From Priestia megaterium (GTDB lineage Bacteria; Bacillota; Bacilli; Bacillales; Bacillaceae_H), in assembly GCF_023824195.1 (NCBI RefSeq), contig NZ_CP085442.1:782001-846000 (forward strand): DNA of 64,000 nt, read 5' to 3'. Every line of letters begins with the position of its first letter. Position 1 is the first letter of the stretch. The position numbers and the translations under genes were made by a program. This document shows positions 26,456 to 35,311 of this stretch, in pieces. Below the pieces are notes generated by a model, which worked only from the letters and a program-made list of their open reading frames with translations, had not been told where the DNA came from and did not search any database.

Positions 26456-27141
26456 TTGAGCTTGTGAATATTCATAAAAGTTATCATCTTGGCAAAGAGG
26501 AAGTGCCAATTTTAAAAGATATTAATTTGAAGATTTATGATGGGGAATTTGTTGCGATTATGGGACCTTCTGGCTCTGGTAAATCAACGCTAATGAACAT
26601 TATCGGATGTTTAGACCGTGCGTCTTCAGGGTCCTATTTATTAAATGAACAAGAAATCTCCACTTATAGTGATGAGCAGCTTGCAAAAGTAAGAAATATT
26701 CATATCGGTTTTGTTTTTCAGCAATTTCAGCTGTTGCCGCGTTTAACAGCGGTAGAAAACGTAGAGCTTCCAATGGTATATGCCGGTGTAACGCGTAAGG
26801 AAAGACAAGCCAGAGCAGAAGCTGCGCTTGAAAAAGTAGGGCTGAGTGAGCGGATGAAACATTTACCGAGCGAGTTATCAGGAGGGCAAAAGCAGCGCGT
26901 TGCTATTGCTCGTTCTATTGTTAATAATCCGACGCTTATTTTAGCGGATGAACCAACAGGAGCTCTAGATACAAAAACAAGTGCTGATATTATGGAACAA
27001 TTTTCTAAACTTAATGCAGATGGCACAACAGTGGTAGTTATTACCCATGAACCTGAAGTGGCAGAATACACATCGCGTACAGTTATCGTTCGTGACGGTA
27101 AAGTGCTAAGTCATAGCGATAAGGAGAACGATAGCTTATGA
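26452..27141 (+). CDS. yknY: ABC transporter ATP-binding protein YknY
   Basis: This 229-residue LolD/MacB-type ATPase shows Walker A GPSGSGKST (about 38-46), QFQLLPRLTAVENVELP, signature LSGGQKQRVAIAR, Walker B LILADEPTGALD and H-loop VVITHEPEVAEY. It powers YknZ in the SDP-resistance complex. ATGA overlaps join it to both yknX and yknZ, so the operon is translationally coupled throughout. Confidence 0.92.
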   Translation: MIELVNIHKSYHLGKEEVPILKDINLKIYDGEFVAIMGPSGSGKSTLMNIIGCLDRASSGSYLLNEQEISTYSDEQLAKVRNIHIGFVFQQFQLLPRLTAVENVELPMVYAGVTRKERQARAEAALEKVGLSERMKHLPSELSGGQKQRVAIARSIVNNPTLILADEPTGALDTKTSADIMEQFSKLNADGTTVVVITHEPEVAEYTSRTVIVRDGKVLSHSDKENDSL

Positions 27142-28334
27142 GTTTGATAGAAAATATTCGCATGGCTCTCTCTTCGGTTCTTGCTCATAAAATGCGCTCT
27201 ATTTTGACGATGCTTGGTATTATCATTGGCGTAGCGGCTGTTATTATCGTTGTAGCCATTGGTCAAGGCGGAGAACAAATGATTAAGTCGGAAATAACAG
27301 GAGCAAGCAATACAGTTGATGTATACTATCAGCCTCCTGAAGACGAGATGCAAGCTGATGACCTTTCAATGACGGGTGAGCCCATCTTTACAGACGATGA
27401 TATTAAAGCTCTTTCGACTATTCCCGGAGTGAAGAATGTGGTGGCTTCTAGCTCAATGGGAATGGGGATAAGATATAGAGACAAGGAATCTGATACGACT
27501 GTTAATGCTATTAACGAAGGATATATTGAAGTTAATCAGCTGGAAGTTTCAAAAGGAAGAATGTTAGACAGCTCTGACTTTTTATCAGGTAATCGAGTAG
27601 GTGTTATCACAAGCGATATGAAAAAAGAGCTATTTGATAAAAAAGAAGCCCTTGGACAAGTAGTGTGGGTTCAAGGACAGCCTATCAAAATTATTGGTGT
27701 GACAAAAAAGGCAACGGGCTTTTTAGCATTTGAAATACCAACCATTTATATTCCGAATAATACGTATAAATCAAGCTTCGGTAAGCTCGATTACACAAAC
27801 CTTAGTGTTCAAGCAAAAAGCTCTGATCAACTAAAAAAAGTAGGCAATGACGCAACGGATTTGTTAAATAATTTGCATGATGCGGAAGATGCTTACCAAG
27901 TGCAGAACTTAGAAGAAATAGCAGATAGCATTGGAAATGTAACGCGAATTATGACAACGATTATTGGATCGATTGCAGGCATTTCCCTGCTTGTTGGCGG
28001 GATTGGCGTTATGAACATTATGCTGGTTTCTGTAACGGAACGTACAAGAGAAATTGGTATTCGTAAAGCATTGGGGGCATCTAAAAGACAAATTCTAACT
28101 CAGTTTTTGATTGAATCCATTACCCTCACGTTAATTGGTGGTTTGCTTGGAATTGGCCTCGGCGCGGGCGGGGCAGCTCTTGTTTCGGTATTTGCTGGCT
28201 GGCCGTCATTAATTTCGTGGCAAGTAGTACTTGGAGGAGTGTTGTTTTCCATGACGATTGGCATTGTATTCGGCATGCTTCCTGCAAACAAAGCGGCGAA
28301 GCTAGATCCAATCGAAGCATTAAGATATGAATAA
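27138..28334 (+). CDS. yknZ: ABC transporter permease YknZ (MacB type)
   Basis: This 398-residue permease has the MacB/FtsX layout: one N-terminal helix (KMRSILTMLGIIIGVAAVIIVVAIGQGGE), a large extracellular MacB-PCD domain (about residues 45-270), and three C-terminal helices starting VGGIGVMNIMLVSVTERTREIGIRKALGAS. It is the last gene of yknWXYZ and is followed directly by a strong terminator. Role inferred from B. subtilis: defence against the cannibalism toxin SDP or similar peptides. Confidence 0.92.
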   Translation: MSLIENIRMALSSVLAHKMRSILTMLGIIIGVAAVIIVVAIGQGGEQMIKSEITGASNTVDVYYQPPEDEMQADDLSMTGEPIFTDDDIKALSTIPGVKNVVASSSMGMGIRYRDKESDTTVNAINEGYIEVNQLEVSKGRMLDSSDFLSGNRVGVITSDMKKELFDKKEALGQVVWVQGQPIKIIGVTKKATGFLAFEIPTIYIPNNTYKSSFGKLDYTNLSVQAKSSDQLKKVGNDATDLLNNLHDAEDAYQVQNLEEIADSIGNVTRIMTTIIGSIAGISLLVGGIGVMNIMLVSVTERTREIGIRKALGASKRQILTQFLIESITLTLIGGLLGIGLGAGGAALVSVFAGWPSLISWQVVLGGVLFSMTIGIVFGMLPANKAAKLDPIEALRYE

Positions 28335-28360
28335 AGACATGCGTTCGCATGTCTTTATTT
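28330..28360 (+). terminator. Terminator of yknWXYZ
   Basis: A 14-bp perfect stem, AATAAAGACATGCG with its complement and a TT loop, overlaps the yknZ stop. Confidence 0.88.
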
Positions 28361-28403
28361 CAAGTTAACGAGAACCAAGAAGATTTCTCGTTTTTCTTAT
28401 TTA

Positions 28404-29390
28404 TTACTTACTAGGGTTGATACGGGCTACGTTAATAATATCATGTATTTTTTCTACCAAATCGAGCATGAGAAATCCGTTTCCTTCAGAGCTTTTTCGA
28501 TGTCCAAGAGGAAGCGTCCTTCTTACAAGTTGAGCATAGATTTCAGCTTCAATTAAAGACCGGCCAAATTCCTTCTCACATAAGTTAATTAATAGAGCTA
28601 AAGCTCCAGCCACGTGGGGAGTTGCCATTGAAGTTCCTGAAAGAGTCGCATATTTACCTTCTAAAAAAGTAGAGATGATGTTAACTCCCGGTGCGACTAA
28701 GTCCACTTCTTCATTGACATTGGTAAAAGGAGCTAAACTTAAGCTGCTGTCTACAGCTCCTACTTGAATGACTTCGTTATAACTTCCCGGATATGAATAT
28801 TCAAAGGTTTCTTCACGGTCATCACCTTCATTTCCAGCTGCAACAACAACAGAAACGTCTTTATTCACAGCGTTTTGAACAGCTTCGTGAAGTTCTGGAA
28901 CGTCTTGTGGTCCGCCGAGTGACATGGAAATCACTCGTGCTCGCTCATTGTTAGGGCCCCGCCATTCGACGGCGTAGTTAATAGCATCAATAATCCATTC
29001 GTAATTTCCGGATCCTTCACCGGTAAGTACTTTTAAGCTTAGAATTTTTGCTTTGGGTGCTACTCCTACTACCCCTTCATTGTTGAGCGCAGCAGCAATG
29101 GTACCAGACACGTGAGTGCCGTGCCCATTATTATCTTCAAATACAGAAGAATCTCCGCTATGATCCGAAGTGAAATTTCTTCCTCCGATAATACAATCTT
29201 TTAAGTCAGGATGATTGGTGTCAACACCAGTGTCGATAACTGCAATTACAATGCCTTCTCCTTGGTTGCTCTCTTCCCAAATAGCAGGCGCTTGAATTAA
29301 GCTTACTCCTTTAGGCGTTTCGTTTGTTGAGTCGATAATCGACTCAATTGTGTAAGGAATTAATTTGACTTGTAACGGTTGTCGAGTCAT
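28404..29390 (-). CDS. ispA: Intracellular subtilisin-like serine protease IspA
   Basis: This 328-residue cytoplasmic serine protease has no signal peptide. The catalytic triad is Asp53 (VIDTGVD), His90 ([10 protein letters not shown]) and Ser254 ([11 protein letters not shown]), with oxyanion Asn187 in AAGNEG. The short propeptide carries the LIPY motif (residues 10-13) that blocks the active site in intracellular subtilisins until it is cleaved. The open frame extends to 29417, but AAGGAGG lies 6 nt before ATG 29390, so that start was used. In B. subtilis it is the major intracellular protease of stationary phase and sporulation. Confidence 0.93.
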   Translation of the reverse strand: MTRQPLQVKLIPYTIESIIDSTNETPKGVSLIQAPAIWEESNQGEGIVIAVIDTGVDTNHPDLKDCIIGGRNFTSDHSGDSSVFEDNNGHGTHVSGTIAAALNNEGVVGVAPKAKILSLKVLTGEGSGNYEWIIDAINYAVEWRGPNNERARVISMSLGGPQDVPELHEAVQNAVNKDVSVVVAAGNEGDDREETFEYSYPGSYNEVIQVGAVDSSLSLAPFTNVNEEVDLVAPGVNIISTFLEGKYATLSGTSMATPHVAGALALLINLCEKEFGRSLIEAEIYAQLVRRTLPLGHRKSSEGNGFLMLDLVEKIHDIINVARINPSK

Positions 29391-29743
29391 AGTCATCCTC
29401 CTTAAAATGAATTCCATAAAAATGGAAGTTGTTTAATTATAAATTCCCAACTATTGCTATAAATTAAACGCTTTTAATGCGAATCCTTTCTTTTTGAATA
29501 AAAAGACTCACAAAAGATGTGGGAAGAGGAAAAAAGACCCTGAAGACAAGCCCGATAGAGATTTTTAATGTTATCTGTGTATTCACTTTTAATGTTTATC
29601 TCACACTATACGAGAAAGAATCTCCAAGAAAAATCACATAGGACTGTTGACTTTTGATATAATTACGAACGGTATAACATTCTCAAAACACACGATATTT
29701 ATAAATATACATCAATTGGCAAATTACGAAGGGGCTGAGGATA
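29391..29743. other. Divergent intergenic region ispA / folP
   Basis: About 350 bp with the promoters of both flanking genes. Nothing else is recognised except an extended -10 element near 29655. The ispA side contains no clear consensus box. Confidence 0.4.
29655..29663 (+). promoter_or_regulatory. Candidate extended -10 promoter of folP
   Basis: TGATATAAT (TGn plus a perfect TATAAT), 80 bp before the folP start, fits an extended -10 sigma-A promoter. No good -35 was found. Confidence 0.4.
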
Positions 29744-30595
29744 GTGTCAACTTTAACATCTCAATCCGTCATTAAATGCGGAAAGTATGAGCTGAATTAT
29801 GCGGACCGTACGCTTATTATGGGGATTTTAAACGTAAACCCGGATTCATTTTCAGATGGCGGAAAGTACTACGATGTAGATAAAGCGGTTGCTCATGCTG
29901 AGGAAATGGTGAAGCAAGGAGCAGACATCATTGATATCGGAGGAGAATCAACTCGTCCTGGTTATACAAGAATTAGCGATGAAGAAGAGATTAAACGGAT
30001 TGTGCCCGTTATTTCTGAAGTGGCTAAGCGCGTAGAGGTGCCGATTTCTGTAGATACATACAAGTCGGAAGTGGCCAAGCATGCGCTAGAAGCAGGAGCA
30101 CATATTATTAACGATATATGGGGCGCAAAGGCTGATCCCAAAATGGCTCAAGTTGCAGCTGACTATAATGTTCCTATTATTTTAATGCATAACCGCCATG
30201 AGCCCAATTATACAAATCTGATTACAGATATGATAAGTGATTTGGAAGAAAGCATATCAATTGCAAAAGCTGCAGGAGTTCGAGATGATCAAATTATTTT
30301 AGATCCAGGCGTTGGCTTTGGAAAAACGGCTGCGCATAATGTAGAAGCAATTCAGCATCTAGATCAGCTGACAAATATAGGCTATCCTGTGCTGCTTGCT
30401 ACATCTCGCAAAGGATTTATTGGACAAATAGTTGATGCTCCTCCTACGGAAAGAATGGAAGGAACCGCAGCTACTGTATATGCAGGGATTACACAAGGTG
30501 TTCAAATGGTTCGAGTTCATGACGTATTAGAAATCAAACGCTTTATAAAGATGGCGGATGTACTTGTAGGAAAACATATCTTTCAATTTCAATAA
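29744..30595 (+). CDS. folP: Dihydropteroate synthase
   Basis: This 283-residue TIM-barrel enzyme joins p-aminobenzoate to hydroxymethyl-dihydropterin diphosphate to give dihydropteroate in folate synthesis. All loops are present: MGILNVNPDSFSDGG, DIGGESTRPG, SVDTYKSEVA, IINDIWGAK, DPGVGFGKT, SRKGFIG and RVHDV. The GTG start follows GGGGCTGAGG. Unlike the usual Bacillus pab-sul-folB-folK cluster, no other folate gene is nearby. It may be a second, stand-alone paralogue; only a genome-wide search can tell. Confidence 0.92.
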   Translation: MSTLTSQSVIKCGKYELNYADRTLIMGILNVNPDSFSDGGKYYDVDKAVAHAEEMVKQGADIIDIGGESTRPGYTRISDEEEIKRIVPVISEVAKRVEVPISVDTYKSEVAKHALEAGAHIINDIWGAKADPKMAQVAADYNVPIILMHNRHEPNYTNLITDMISDLEESISIAKAAGVRDDQIILDPGVGFGKTAAHNVEAIQHLDQLTNIGYPVLLATSRKGFIGQIVDAPPTERMEGTAATVYAGITQGVQMVRVHDVLEIKRFIKMADVLVGKHIFQFQ

Positions 30596-30601
30596 TCATT
30601 G

Positions 30602-30628
30602 AAGCAGACGCGTAAGCGCTGCTTTTTT
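30602..30628 (+). terminator. Terminator after folP
   Basis: AAGCAG-A-CGC pairs with GCG-CTGCTT across GTAA, followed by T6. Confidence 0.8.
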
Positions 30629-30710
30629 ATTTTCCTTGATTTATCCGGATAGAATACATGCCTTTAGATAAATTTAAGTAATATCAAGGTTGTAAAAATG
30701 GAGGATGAAA

Positions 30711-31844
30711 ATGAAAGCAGTAACATATCAAGGACCTAATCAGGTAAAAGTAGCAGAAGTGGAAGATGCTAAGTTAGAGAAGAAAGATGACATTGTCATT
30801 AAAATAACGTCAACGGCTATTTGTGGCTCTGATCTGCATTTATATCAAGGAAGCATGCCATTGCCTCACGGTTATATTATTGGTCATGAACCAATGGGAA
30901 TTGTGGAAGAAGTAGGACCGGATGTTACAAAAGTAAAAAAAGGAGATCGCGTTATTATTCCGTTTAACGTAGCGTGCGGACAGTGTGCGTACTGTAAGGA
31001 GGATTTAACGAGCCAATGTGACAATTCTAATCCGCATTATGATTCTGGCGGTTATTTTGGATATACTGAAAAGTTTGGAAATCATCCAGGAGGTCAAGCT
31101 GAATATTTAAAAGTACCATTTGGGAATTTTACACCATTTGTTATCCCAGAGTCGTGTGAATTAGAAGACGAATCGCTTCTTTTTTTATCTGATGTGCTTC
31201 CAACTGCTTATTGGAGTGTTGAACATGCGGATGTTAAAAAAGGAGATAACGTTATCGTACTCGGCTGCGGGCCAGTGGGATTAATGGCTCAAAAGTTTGC
31301 TTGGATGAAAGGTGCCAAACGGGTTATTGCAGTAGATCATGTTCCATACCGAATGCAGCATGCAAAGAAAATGAATGCCGTAGAAATCTTTGATTTTACA
31401 GAATATCCAGATATGGGGGAGCATTTAAAAGAAATCACAAAAGGCGGAGCTGATGTGGTGATTGACTGTGTAGGTATGGATGGCAAAAAGTCCCCTCTTG
31501 AATACATTGAACAAAAATTAAAACTTCAAGGTGGAACGCTCGGACCTATTCAAATTGCGACAAAAGCCGTTCGTAAATGTGGAACCGTCCAAATCACCGG
31601 GGTATACGGAAGCAACTATAACAGTTTTCCGTTAGGAGCATTTTTTGCTCGAAATGTAACTCTCAAAATGGGGCAAGCTCCTGTCATTCCGGTTATGCCG
31701 AAATTATATGATCAAATTGTAAAAGGAGAATTCGATCCAAAAGAAATTATTACTCATAAAGTTGCTTTAGAAGACGCAGCTAATGCCTACAAAATTTTTA
31801 ATGATCATCAAGATAACTGTATTAAAGTCATTTTAAAACCTTAA
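30711..31844 (+). CDS. Zinc-dependent MDR-family alcohol/formaldehyde-type dehydrogenase
   Basis: This 377-residue medium-chain dehydrogenase has catalytic zinc ligands in AICGSDLHLYQG and GHEPMGIVEEVG. Four structural-zinc cysteines lie in CGQCAYCKEDLTSQC, and the Rossmann nucleotide site is VIVLGCGPVGLMAQKFA. The overall architecture resembles glutathione-independent formaldehyde dehydrogenases and B. subtilis AdhB; the substrate is not known. ATG 30711 is 7 nt from GGAGG, and the in-frame ATG 30705 abuts it. Single gene. Confidence 0.85.
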   Translation: MKAVTYQGPNQVKVAEVEDAKLEKKDDIVIKITSTAICGSDLHLYQGSMPLPHGYIIGHEPMGIVEEVGPDVTKVKKGDRVIIPFNVACGQCAYCKEDLTSQCDNSNPHYDSGGYFGYTEKFGNHPGGQAEYLKVPFGNFTPFVIPESCELEDESLLFLSDVLPTAYWSVEHADVKKGDNVIVLGCGPVGLMAQKFAWMKGAKRVIAVDHVPYRMQHAKKMNAVEIFDFTEYPDMGEHLKEITKGGADVVIDCVGMDGKKSPLEYIEQKLKLQGGTLGPIQIATKAVRKCGTVQITGVYGSNYNSFPLGAFFARNVTLKMGQAPVIPVMPKLYDQIVKGEFDPKEIITHKVALEDAANAYKIFNDHQDNCIKVILKP

Positions 31845-31867
31845 AATGTCATTTCTATTAGGTAAAG

Positions 31868-31898
31868 ATTCCTGAGCAGTGAAGTTCGGGAATTTTTT
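31868..31898 (+). terminator. Probable terminator after the MDR dehydrogenase gene
   Basis: ATTCC and GGAAT form a short stem with partial inner pairing, followed by T6. Confidence 0.5.
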
Positions 31899-32085
31899 AT
31901 GTATGTAAAGTGGTGGAGGAAAATATTGCACGATTGGATGGTTGATTTTACATAATTTAGCTTTATGATAGAAAGAGAAGATATAAAGCTTTCATACTCT
32001 GATTAAATCGTGCTGCTTAAAATGAAATAAATAACATCTTGGTATTCAGTCTTATTCAATCACCGAAATATGGAGGAGAGAATGA

Positions 32086-32280
32086 ATGAAACTAGCATTG
32101 CTTCTTGTCATTATCATCGGCGTTGCTGCCCTTGCAGGTACGATCAGTGCTGCGAAGAAAGTAGATGAAGATTACGGGAAATCTAAAAAGAAAAGTATAG
32201 TGAATTTATCTATTATTTACGGAGTCGTATTCATAGGATCAATCGTAGGAGTAGCATGGTATATTGCAGTGAGACCATAA
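32086..32280 (+). CDS. Small membrane protein of unknown function, 64 aa
   Basis: This 64-residue protein has two hydrophobic helices (about 2-21 and 40-61) joined by a highly charged loop, KKVDEDYGKSKKKS. No known family was recognised. GGAGGAGAG upstream of the ATG supports translation. It is a lone gene with a strong terminator starting at its stop codon, convergent with the DUF4097-type gene. Confidence 0.65.
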   Translation: MKLALLLVIIIGVAALAGTISAAKKVDEDYGKSKKKSIVNLSIIYGVVFIGSIVGVAWYIAVRP

Positions 32281-32313
32281 ATAAAACGAACACTTCCGTG
32301 TTCGTTTTATTTT
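32279..32313. terminator. Bidirectional terminator, small membrane protein / DUF4097 gene
   Basis: ATAAAACGAACAC pairs perfectly with GTGTTCGTTTTAT around TTCC, with T/A-rich flanks on both sides. Confidence 0.9.
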
Positions 32314-33176
32314 GATTTTAACGTTAATTCTCCGCTTGAAACAGCTACATCAATAGGATATTTTCCATTTCCATGCTTTCCTTTTAATACATCTTCTGTT
32401 ACGGTTGCATTGCTTAACTTAAAGTCATTGTTTATATCACCGCTGCTTACTTTTCCATTCACTTTAAAACCAGCGCTTTTCGGAAGAACCAACACGGCAT
32501 CTCCAGATCCTACATCTACAGAAACGGCCTCTTCTAGCTTTTTAAAATCCATATAAAGATCACCAGATCCAATGCGCGCCTGAAGTTTTCCTTTATAGTT
32601 TGTTCCTTTAATTTCCCCAGATCCTACAGCAAATTTAGCCGTTTGGCTTTCAACATTACTCAGCTGTAAATCTCCAGAATTAACATCCGTACGAAGAGAG
32701 GTACTCATCAAGTTTGAAATGCTTGCATTTCCAGAACCTACTTTAATCGAAACATCTTTCAGTTGAAGCGCTTGTTCAGGATGCGTAGCAACTTGAAGGT
32801 CTCCGGAACCTACCGTAAGCGCAAGGTTATGGTGATAATCTTTAGGAATGTAGATTGTTACTTTTGTGTTTGAAAAAATAGAAAGCCATTGAAAGGGACT
32901 TTTTTTATACGTGACAACTAGGGTGTCTCCATTTTGCTTTACATCCACTTTTCCTTTACCTTCTACTTTTGTTTTAATATCTTGACGATCTTGCGGAACA
33001 ACAGTTGTACTAATGCTTGGAGAGTCGATTTGAATATGTTGAATATCACTTGATAACGCCGCTTCAGACTTGAACGTCTTGAATGAACTTAACGACCAAG
33101 AGGAAGGCGCAAACGCAGTAGAAAAGAGGACTGCCGTACCACCTATCACCAAAATAAAAGCCAATATTTTTTTCAC
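32307..33176 (-). CDS. DUF4097-type (LiaG-like) anchored surface protein
   Basis: This 289-residue protein has one N-terminal membrane anchor (KKILAFILVIGGTAVLFSTAF) and an extracellular beta-helix-like body. The hallmark is a recurring SGD/GSG motif (TVGSGDLQV, VGSGNASI, NSGDLQL, VGSGEIKG, IGSGDLYM, VGSGDAVL, SSGDINN, SSGELTL) spaced about 20 residues apart, as in the DUF4097/LiaG family of Firmicutes envelope-stress proteins. A GTG at 33188 lies in the ribosome-site region; the GTG at 33176, 7 nt after GTGGG, gives a typical KK-hydrophobic start. No LiaRS-like genes are adjacent, so the role is unclear. Confidence 0.8.
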   Translation of the reverse strand: MKKILAFILVIGGTAVLFSTAFAPSSWSLSSFKTFKSEAALSSDIQHIQIDSPSISTTVVPQDRQDIKTKVEGKGKVDVKQNGDTLVVTYKKSPFQWLSIFSNTKVTIYIPKDYHHNLALTVGSGDLQVATHPEQALQLKDVSIKVGSGNASISNLMSTSLRTDVNSGDLQLSNVESQTAKFAVGSGEIKGTNYKGKLQARIGSGDLYMDFKKLEEAVSVDVGSGDAVLVLPKSAGFKVNGKVSSGDINNDFKLSNATVTEDVLKGKHGNGKYPIDVAVSSGELTLKSK

Positions 33177-33517
33177 GTTATAACCCACTTTCTACATAAA
33201 TTAAAGTTGTTTTCTTCTACCATAAAGTGTAAATTGAAAAGCGGTTAAATTCAACGAACAACAGGATTATTTTTTTCTGCGTCTCAAGTCGTAAAAACGA
33301 AACATTTTTTTGAGGAGTTAAATGAAAAGCGAAGTAGATATTTAAACATACTCATCAAAGAATCAATTTCTTTGCTTCAAAAATAGGAAAATAATTGAGT
33401 TAAAAGAACGATTAAATTCACTTTTTTTGTGTGATTTTCGGATGCGTAGTTCAAAAGAAGTAATAAATAAATAGAATTTTCATACCAATTTTATTATTCC
33501 GAAAAACTTTTAAAGTG

Positions 33518-33546
33518 TTGATTATTAAAAAAATAAAGGGTAGAAT
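33518..33546 (+). promoter_or_regulatory. Sigma-A promoter of the guanine riboswitch leader
   Basis: TTGATT (33518-33523), a 17-bp spacer and TAGAAT (33541-33546) lie about 35 bp before the aptamer. Confidence 0.65.
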
Positions 33547-33581
33547 TTGTTCATATCAATTGAATACAGCTAAGATTACGA

Positions 33582-33650
33582 TCTTGTATATTATCAGTAA
33601 TATGGTCTGATAGTCTCTACCTAGTAACCGTAAAAAACTAGACTACAAGA
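33582..33650 (+). ncRNA. Guanine riboswitch (purine aptamer)
   Basis: A complete purine aptamer is readable. P1 is TCTTGTA (33582-33588) with TACAAGA (33644-33650). P2 is TATCAG/CTGATA with loop TAATATGGT. J2/3 is GTCTCTACC. P3 is CTAGT/ACTAG with loop AACCGTAAAAA. The base before the 3' P1 strand, equivalent to position 74, is C (33643), which specifies guanine/hypoxanthine rather than adenine. It precedes a NupG-type transporter, as in B. subtilis nupG (yxjA). Confidence 0.92.
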
Positions 33651-33708
33651 AAGTTTGGATATAAGCAGCAAAAAGAAGGGCGTATTATCATAGATACAGC
33701 CTTCTTTC

Positions 33709-33771
33709 AAAGCTCTTACTTTTCATACTTTCTGTTATTGTCAGAATTTATGAAAAGTAAGAGCTTTTTTT
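33709..33771 (+). terminator. Terminator of the guanine riboswitch expression platform
   Basis: An 18-bp stem, AAAGCTCTTACTTTTCAT with its complement at 33750-33767, is followed by T7. It should form when guanine is bound and stop transcription before nupG. Confidence 0.85.
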
Positions 33772-33803
33772 GTTTTTCAAATACACACCTGGGAGTGGCT
33801 TGC

Positions 33804-34997
33804 ATGTACTTTTTATTAAATTTATTAGGCGTTTTTGTAGTAATGGGTGTCGTCTTCTTATGTTCTCCTAAAAAGAAAGAAATAAAGTGGCGTCCGATTG
33901 CTTCACTGTTGGTCGTTGAAGTCCTTATTACTTGGTTTATGTTAGGAACTTCAATCGGAACATGGATCATTAATAAAATTGCTTCGTTCTTTACTTGGCT
34001 AATTTCTTGTGCTAACGATGGAATTGCTTTTGCGTTCCCATCCGTAATGGGAAATGAAACGGTTGACTTTTTCTTCAGTGCATTACTGCCTATCATCTTT
34101 GTCGTGACATTTTTTGATATTTTATCTTACTTTGGTATTTTAACGTGGATTATTGATAAAGTAGGCTGGGTCATTTCGAAAGTTTCTCGTTTGCCTAAAT
34201 TAGAAAGCTTTTTCGCTATTCAAATGATGTTTTTAGGAAATACGGAAGCATTAGCGGTTATTCGTAATCAACTTTCTGTGTTAAAAGACAACCGTTTGCT
34301 TACGTTTGGAATTATGAGTATGAGCAGTATTAGCGGATCTATTATCGGTGCTTATTTAACGATGGTTCCCGCTACGTACGTGTTTACAGCAATTCCACTG
34401 AACTGTTTAAACGCGCTTATTTTAGTGAGCTTATTGAATCCAGTTCATGTTACAAAAGAAGAAGATATGATTTACGTACCGCCAAAGTCGGAGAAAAAAG
34501 ACTTTTTCTCTACCATTTCAAACAGTATGTTAGTCGGAATGAACATGGTTATTGTTATTTTAGCGATGGTTATTGGGTATGTAGCTCTTACGTCTGCGCT
34601 TAACGGTATTTTAGGCGTTATCGTAGACGGCTTGACTGTACAAAAGATTTTCTCTTATATCTTTAGTCCATTCGCATTCTTACTAGGGCTAACGGGGCAT
34701 GATGCAATGTACGTAGCTCAGCTGATGGGTATCAAGCTAGCAACAAATGAATTCGTGGCGATGATGGATTTGAAGAAAAATCTAGATACACTTCCACCGC
34801 ATACAATTGCAGTTGCTACAACATTCTTAACATCTTTTGCTAACTTCAGTACGGTGGGTATGATTTATGGGACGTATAATTCTACGTTATCAGAAGGTAA
34901 ATCAACAATTATTGGAAAAAACGTATGGAAGCTGCTTGTGAGCGGTATCGCTGTTTCGTTATTAAGTGCTATGATTGTTGGATTGTTTGTTTGGTGA
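33804..34997 (+). CDS. nupG: Concentrative nucleoside transporter, NupG type
   Basis: This 397-residue CNT-family transporter imports purine nucleosides with protons or sodium. It has about 10 hydrophobic segments. Family motifs are FFFSALLPIIFVVTFFDILSY, MMFLGNTEALAVIRNQL, MSSISGSIIGAYLTMVPATYV and TFLTSFANFSTVGMIYGTY. The open frame begins at 33738, but GGGAGTGG lies just before ATG 33804, which gives the same length as B. subtilis NupG. Its leader carries the guanine riboswitch and terminator, so uptake is shut off when guanine is plentiful. Confidence 0.92.
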   Translation: MYFLLNLLGVFVVMGVVFLCSPKKKEIKWRPIASLLVVEVLITWFMLGTSIGTWIINKIASFFTWLISCANDGIAFAFPSVMGNETVDFFFSALLPIIFVVTFFDILSYFGILTWIIDKVGWVISKVSRLPKLESFFAIQMMFLGNTEALAVIRNQLSVLKDNRLLTFGIMSMSSISGSIIGAYLTMVPATYVFTAIPLNCLNALILVSLLNPVHVTKEEDMIYVPPKSEKKDFFSTISNSMLVGMNMVIVILAMVIGYVALTSALNGILGVIVDGLTVQKIFSYIFSPFAFLLGLTGHDAMYVAQLMGIKLATNEFVAMMDLKKNLDTLPPHTIAVATTFLTSFANFSTVGMIYGTYNSTLSEGKSTIIGKNVWKLLVSGIAVSLLSAMIVGLFVW

Positions 34998-35003
34998 AAA
35001 ATG

Positions 35004-35042
35004 AAAAAGCTGTGCTTTCGTCTTCGAAAGCACAGCTTTTTT
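35004..35042 (+). terminator. Terminator after nupG
   Basis: A 17-bp stem, AAAAAGCTGTGCTTTCG with complement, TCTT loop, and T-rich end. Confidence 0.9.
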
Positions 35043-35311
35043 CTTGTTGCATCATCTATTCATTTGAAGAAAAACGGTTATGAATATCAACAGTAAAAGA
35101 AAATCACACTATTCAAGAAAAATTCATTTTACTTTTGCAGAAAAATATTTTAAATCTAGTGAGCATTATGTTAAGATTACAAAAGGCTGTTTCATTTAAA
35201 TTGAGAACACCGCATAAATATGTAAGTAAATATGCATAGAAAACAAAGGTTTATTAATTTTTTTCTAGGTAATATCTCGTAATAAATAGGTTGAAAGGAA
35301 ATGTCGTTAAT

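Noticed and set aside
35043..35311. Sigma-54 (-24/-12) promoter before the RocE-like gene
   Set aside because: No TGGCAC-N5-TTGCA-like sequence was seen.
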